This document shows, in pieces, positions 31,771 to 34,054 of a DNA stretch of 34,054 nucleotides. Position 1 is the stretch's first letter. Every line of letters begins with the position of its first letter. The notes below the pieces were generated by a model. It made no database searches. It was given only the letters and a program-made list of their open reading frames with translations, and was not told where the DNA came from. This DNA is from Clostridium sp. (GTDB taxonomy: Bacteria; Bacillota; Clostridia; Oscillospirales; Ruminococcaceae). The stretch is taken from contig JAMPFN010000021.1 in the NCBI GenBank assembly GCA_023664445.1, positions 1 to 34,054 of the forward strand, written 5' to 3'. The translations under genes were made by a program, and so were the position numbers.

Positions 31771-33366
31771 ATGGCAAATGAAATGTTTTGTTTTCAGTGC
31801 GAACAGACCGCAGGCGGTAAAGCTTGCACAGGAAAATCAGGTGTGTGCGGAAAGAAAGCTGATACCGCAGATTTACAGGATAAGCTGACAGGTGCGGTTA
31901 TTGCTCTTGCAAACGCCTCCTATGATAATCCTGAAGTAGATGAAAGGACGTATCTGCTTGTTACAGAGAGTCTATTTACTACAATCACAAATGCCAATTT
32001 TGACAATGAGTCTATACAGACCTTGATTGACAGAGTACACACTGAAAAAGCAAGAATCGTTCCGGAATGCATGAACTGTGCATCACCCTGCGGAAAGAAT
32101 GAAGATTATGATATGCAGAATATATGGAATGCTGATGAAGATATACGTTCTCTGAAATCACTGATTATTTTCGGTCTGAGAGGCATGGCGGCGTATGCTT
32201 ATCATGCTGCTGTTGCAGGCTGCACATCCGATGAAGTTAACAAATTCTTCCTTGAGGCGCTTTCTGTAATCAGCTGTGACCTTGAAATGGATGAACTTCT
32301 CCCGGTTGTTCTTAAAGTTGGTGAAGTAAATCTGAAATGCATGGAACTTCTTGACAAGGCAAATACTGAAACATTCGGTATTCCACAGCCGTCAGACGTT
32401 TCATTGAAGATTGAAAAGGGTCCGTTCATTGTAATCACAGGTCATGACCTGTGCAACCTGAAAGAATTGCTTGAACAGACAAAAGATAAGGGTATCAACA
32501 TCTATACGCATGGCGAAATGCTTTCTGCAAATACATATCCCGAATTGAAAAAATATCCACATCTGAAAGGTAATTTCGGAACAGCATGGCAGAATCAGCA
32601 AAAGGAATTCGCAGATATTCCGGCACCGATTCTCTTTACTACAAACTGTCTTATGCCTCCTGAACCATCATATGCCGACAGAGTATTCACAACAGAAATT
32701 GTAGGTTATCCCGACATAAAGCACATTGGAAGTGACAAGGATTTCAAATCTGTTATCGAAAAGGCACTTGAACTTGGCGGATATGCAGAAGATATGGAAT
32801 TCAGCGATATAAACGGCGGAACAAAGGTTATGACAGGTTTTTCACATAATTCTGTTCTTGCATCTGCTGACAAGATTATAGAAGCTGTAAAGAACGGAAC
32901 GATCAGCCGTTTCTTCCTTATTGCAGGCTGTGACGGAATGAAGCCTTCCAGAAGTTATTATACTGAATTTGTAAAACAGACACCTACTGACAGCATTGTA
33001 CTCACCTGTGCCTGCGGAAAATTCAGATTTATCGATGCAGACCTTGGCATGATTGGTGATTTCCCAAGAATTATGGATATGGGACAATGTAACGATGCAT
33101 ACAGCGGAATAAGAATTGTTGCGGCTCTTGCCGATGCATTCGGCTGTGGCGTTAATGATTTACCGCTTTCAATCGTACTTTCATGGTATGAGCAGAAAGC
33201 AGTATGTATATTGCTAACGTTGCTTTCACTCGGCATAAAAAATATTCTAATTGGACCGTCACTTCCTGCATTCATTTCACCGAATGTACTGAATTATCTC
33301 GTTGAGAATTACAACATAGCATCTATTTCCACACCTGAAAACGATTTAAAGAAAATTTTTTCATAA
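31771..33366 (+). CDS. hcp: Hybrid-cluster protein (hydroxylamine/NO reductase)
   Basis: 531 residues, full length for the class I form. The N-terminal cluster motif is CFQCEQTAGGKACTGKSGVC (Cys7, 10, 19, 26: CX2CX8CX6C). Hybrid-cluster ligands are recognisable: His in TGHDLCNL, Glu in HGEML, Cys in TTNCLMPP, AGCDGMKPSRSYY, LTCACGKFRF and MGQCNDAYSG, and Glu in LSWYEQKAV. Hcp protects anaerobes from nitrosative stress by reducing NO (and hydroxylamine in vitro) in the cytoplasm. Ribosome binding site GGAGG precedes ATG. Second gene of the operon controlled by operator 4. Confidence 0.95.
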   Translation: MANEMFCFQCEQTAGGKACTGKSGVCGKKADTADLQDKLTGAVIALANASYDNPEVDERTYLLVTESLFTTITNANFDNESIQTLIDRVHTEKARIVPECMNCASPCGKNEDYDMQNIWNADEDIRSLKSLIIFGLRGMAAYAYHAAVAGCTSDEVNKFFLEALSVISCDLEMDELLPVVLKVGEVNLKCMELLDKANTETFGIPQPSDVSLKIEKGPFIVITGHDLCNLKELLEQTKDKGINIYTHGEMLSANTYPELKKYPHLKGNFGTAWQNQQKEFADIPAPILFTTNCLMPPEPSYADRVFTTEIVGYPDIKHIGSDKDFKSVIEKALELGGYAEDMEFSDINGGTKVMTGFSHNSVLASADKIIEAVKNGTISRFFLIAGCDGMKPSRSYYTEFVKQTPTDSIVLTCACGKFRFIDADLGMIGDFPRIMDMGQCNDAYSGIRIVAALADAFGCGVNDLPLSIVLSWYEQKAVCILLTLLSLGIKNILIGPSLPAFISPNVLNYLVENYNIASISTPENDLKKIFS

Positions 33367-33501
33367 ATTTTCCCTATATTTTTTATTTTCAGGGTAAAGG
33401 AATAAATTTGATTATGACGGTATGCTGTTTCCTTTTGCCTCTCCTTGAAATACGCCAGTATATCTGCGGATTTTCGCCTTGTTTTCATCAAAATTATGCT
33501 C

Positions 33502-33966
33502 GAAAATCCCGCACAGGGCAAAGGTAAATGCTATTGGGAGTGGGATTTACACAGGAAAAATCTTTCGTGGAAAGCCAAACTCAAACTTGCTATTGACTAG
33601 GTTGTCAAGGTTAGTAATGATTTCGGGGATTTCCTGCAAAAATGTGCTGATTTCGGAGTGCTTGCTGACTACAATCCTCAAAATAAAATTGACTTGAAAT
33701 TTATGCTTGCAGAACAAAAGGAACGCAATCCGAGAGCTAAATTTACGAGATCAAAAACGCTGGGTTGGTTCTATGAGAGTGTGCAGATCGTAAGGCGTAT
33801 TGAAAACTATAAATATATCATGAACTATACTCCAAAAACGAAAATCATCTGTACTACATCAGACAAATTTCTGCAATCGCAAGGTTTGACAAACTGGGTG
33901 ACTCCCCACAGTGTGGGGAGATGTCATGAAGTGAAGTCCTCAGAAATAATTTTATATCATTTCTGA
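33502..33966 (+). pseudogene. Relaxase (MobA-type) C-terminal remnant
   Basis: In one frame the plus strand reads ENPAQGKGKCYWEWDLHRKN, SWKAKLKLAID, a TAG at 33598-33600, then FGDFLQKCADFGVLADYNPQ, KIDLKFMLAEQKERNPRAKF, TLGWFYESVQIVRRIENYKY, TPKTKIICTTSDKFLQSQGL and TNWV. This is the middle of a relaxase of clostridial integrative/conjugative elements, which nicks DNA at oriT. The N-terminal catalytic part and true C-terminus are missing and a stop interrupts it, so it is a dead piece. 33367-33501 before it holds nothing I can name. Confidence 0.75.
33902..33920. repeat. Perfect palindrome CTCCCCACA-G-TGTGGGGAG
   Basis: 9-bp arms around one base at the end of the relaxase remnant. It resembles the stem at 29446-29468 (ATCCCCACA...TGTGGGGAT). 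May mark the break point of the remnant. Confidence 0.4.
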
Positions 33967-33972
33967 GGACTT
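33934..33972. terminator. Terminator of the dockerin gene, 14-bp perfect stem
   Basis: AAGTCCTCAGAAAT pairs with ATTTCTGAGGACTT around an 11-nt loop, 6 bp past the dockerin stop. T-runs are short on both sides, so termination may be partial, but the stem is strong. Confidence 0.65.
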
Positions 33973-33978
33973 TCAAAA

Positions 33979-34054
33979 TCAACTATTTATAAGTAATCGT
34001 TTCATCAAGCAAATATCAAATACGTTGATATTACCATCTCCATTGAAGTCGGCA
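33979..34054 (-). CDS. Dockerin-domain protein, C-terminal end only
   Basis: The last 24 residues of a gene that enters from the right edge: ADFNGDGNINVFDICLMKRL and four more, then TGA (33979-33981). This is the second half of a type I dockerin, with the calcium-binding loop DFNGDGNINVFD and the following helix with the KR pair. Dockerins anchor secreted glycoside hydrolases and other proteins to cohesins of a cellulosome. The catalytic part lies outside the window. Its presence is the best taxonomic clue here. Confidence 0.8.
   Translation of the reverse strand, partial: ADFNGDGNINVFDICLMKRLLINS

Noticed and set aside
33309..33521. Minus-strand frame of 70 residues (KTRRKSADILAYFKERQKE...)
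   Set aside because: It runs into the 3' end of hcp on the other strand, lacks a clear ribosome binding site, and lies in decayed mobile DNA. The start resembles a real protein a little, but not enough to call.

Overview
The window looks like chromosomal DNA of an anaerobic, low-GC gut Firmicute, most likely a Ruminococcus-type member of the Oscillospiraceae. The reasons are a dockerin C-terminus at the right edge, remnants of clostridial mobile elements (TnpW, large serine recombinases, a relaxase tail), oxygen-sensitive Fe-S enzymes, and AAGGAGG-type ribosome binding sites. No rRNA, tRNA or CRISPR array was seen.

Layout. 1-1300: the end of an RHS/YD-repeat protein, followed by an orphan lipoprotein. 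1507-3303 (minus): a small conserved protein and an MFS drug-efflux-type transporter preceded by an 11-codon leader peptide and hairpin. 3575-15335 (minus): one long operon of eleven genes, most of them overlapping or a few bases apart, driven from a near-consensus promoter at 15577-15605. It encodes a glycosyltransferase-like protein, a Wzx-type flippase, an ATP-grasp ligase, an MmgE/PrpD protein, an AKR7-type aldehyde reductase, a phosphonopyruvate-decarboxylase-like TPP enzyme, a U32-like TIM-barrel protein, a CitE-like lyase of the kind found in tellurium-resistance loci, both subunits of a class I fumarase/tartrate-dehydratase-like enzyme, and a DegT aminotransferase. Together they suggest synthesis of an unusual small acid or amino unit that is attached to an exported glycan or conjugate. 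There is no PEP mutase, so the substrate cannot be named.

15600-21300 is a decayed accessory zone: two serine-recombinase remnants, TnpW, a small orphan gene with its own promoter, internally deleted flavodoxin-reductase and SDR genes, and an intact divergent LysR/MATE pair with overlapping promoters.

21506-33366 appears to be one regulon. It contains a FecBCD-type metal-chelate ABC importer, two Crp/Fnr regulators with nearly the same recognition helix, a 1280-residue double-activase protein of the 2-hydroxyacyl-CoA dehydratase activase superfamily, a double cupin, a ferredoxin-like protein and the hybrid-cluster protein Hcp. Four 16-bp palindromes (TGTTGY-N4-RCAACA) sit in front of these units. 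In each case a -10-like hexamer begins after the same 21-nt gap, which puts the palindrome centre near -41.5. The importer and activase promoters also carry TTAG...CTAA-type dyads over the start site, resembling DtxR/IdeR boxes. My reading is an HcpR-like nitrosative-stress/redox regulon with added iron control. This is the strongest previously undescribed-looking arrangement in the window, alongside the operon at 3575-15335.

33500-34054: a decayed relaxase tail, a bidirectional terminator, and the 3' end of a dockerin-bearing protein.
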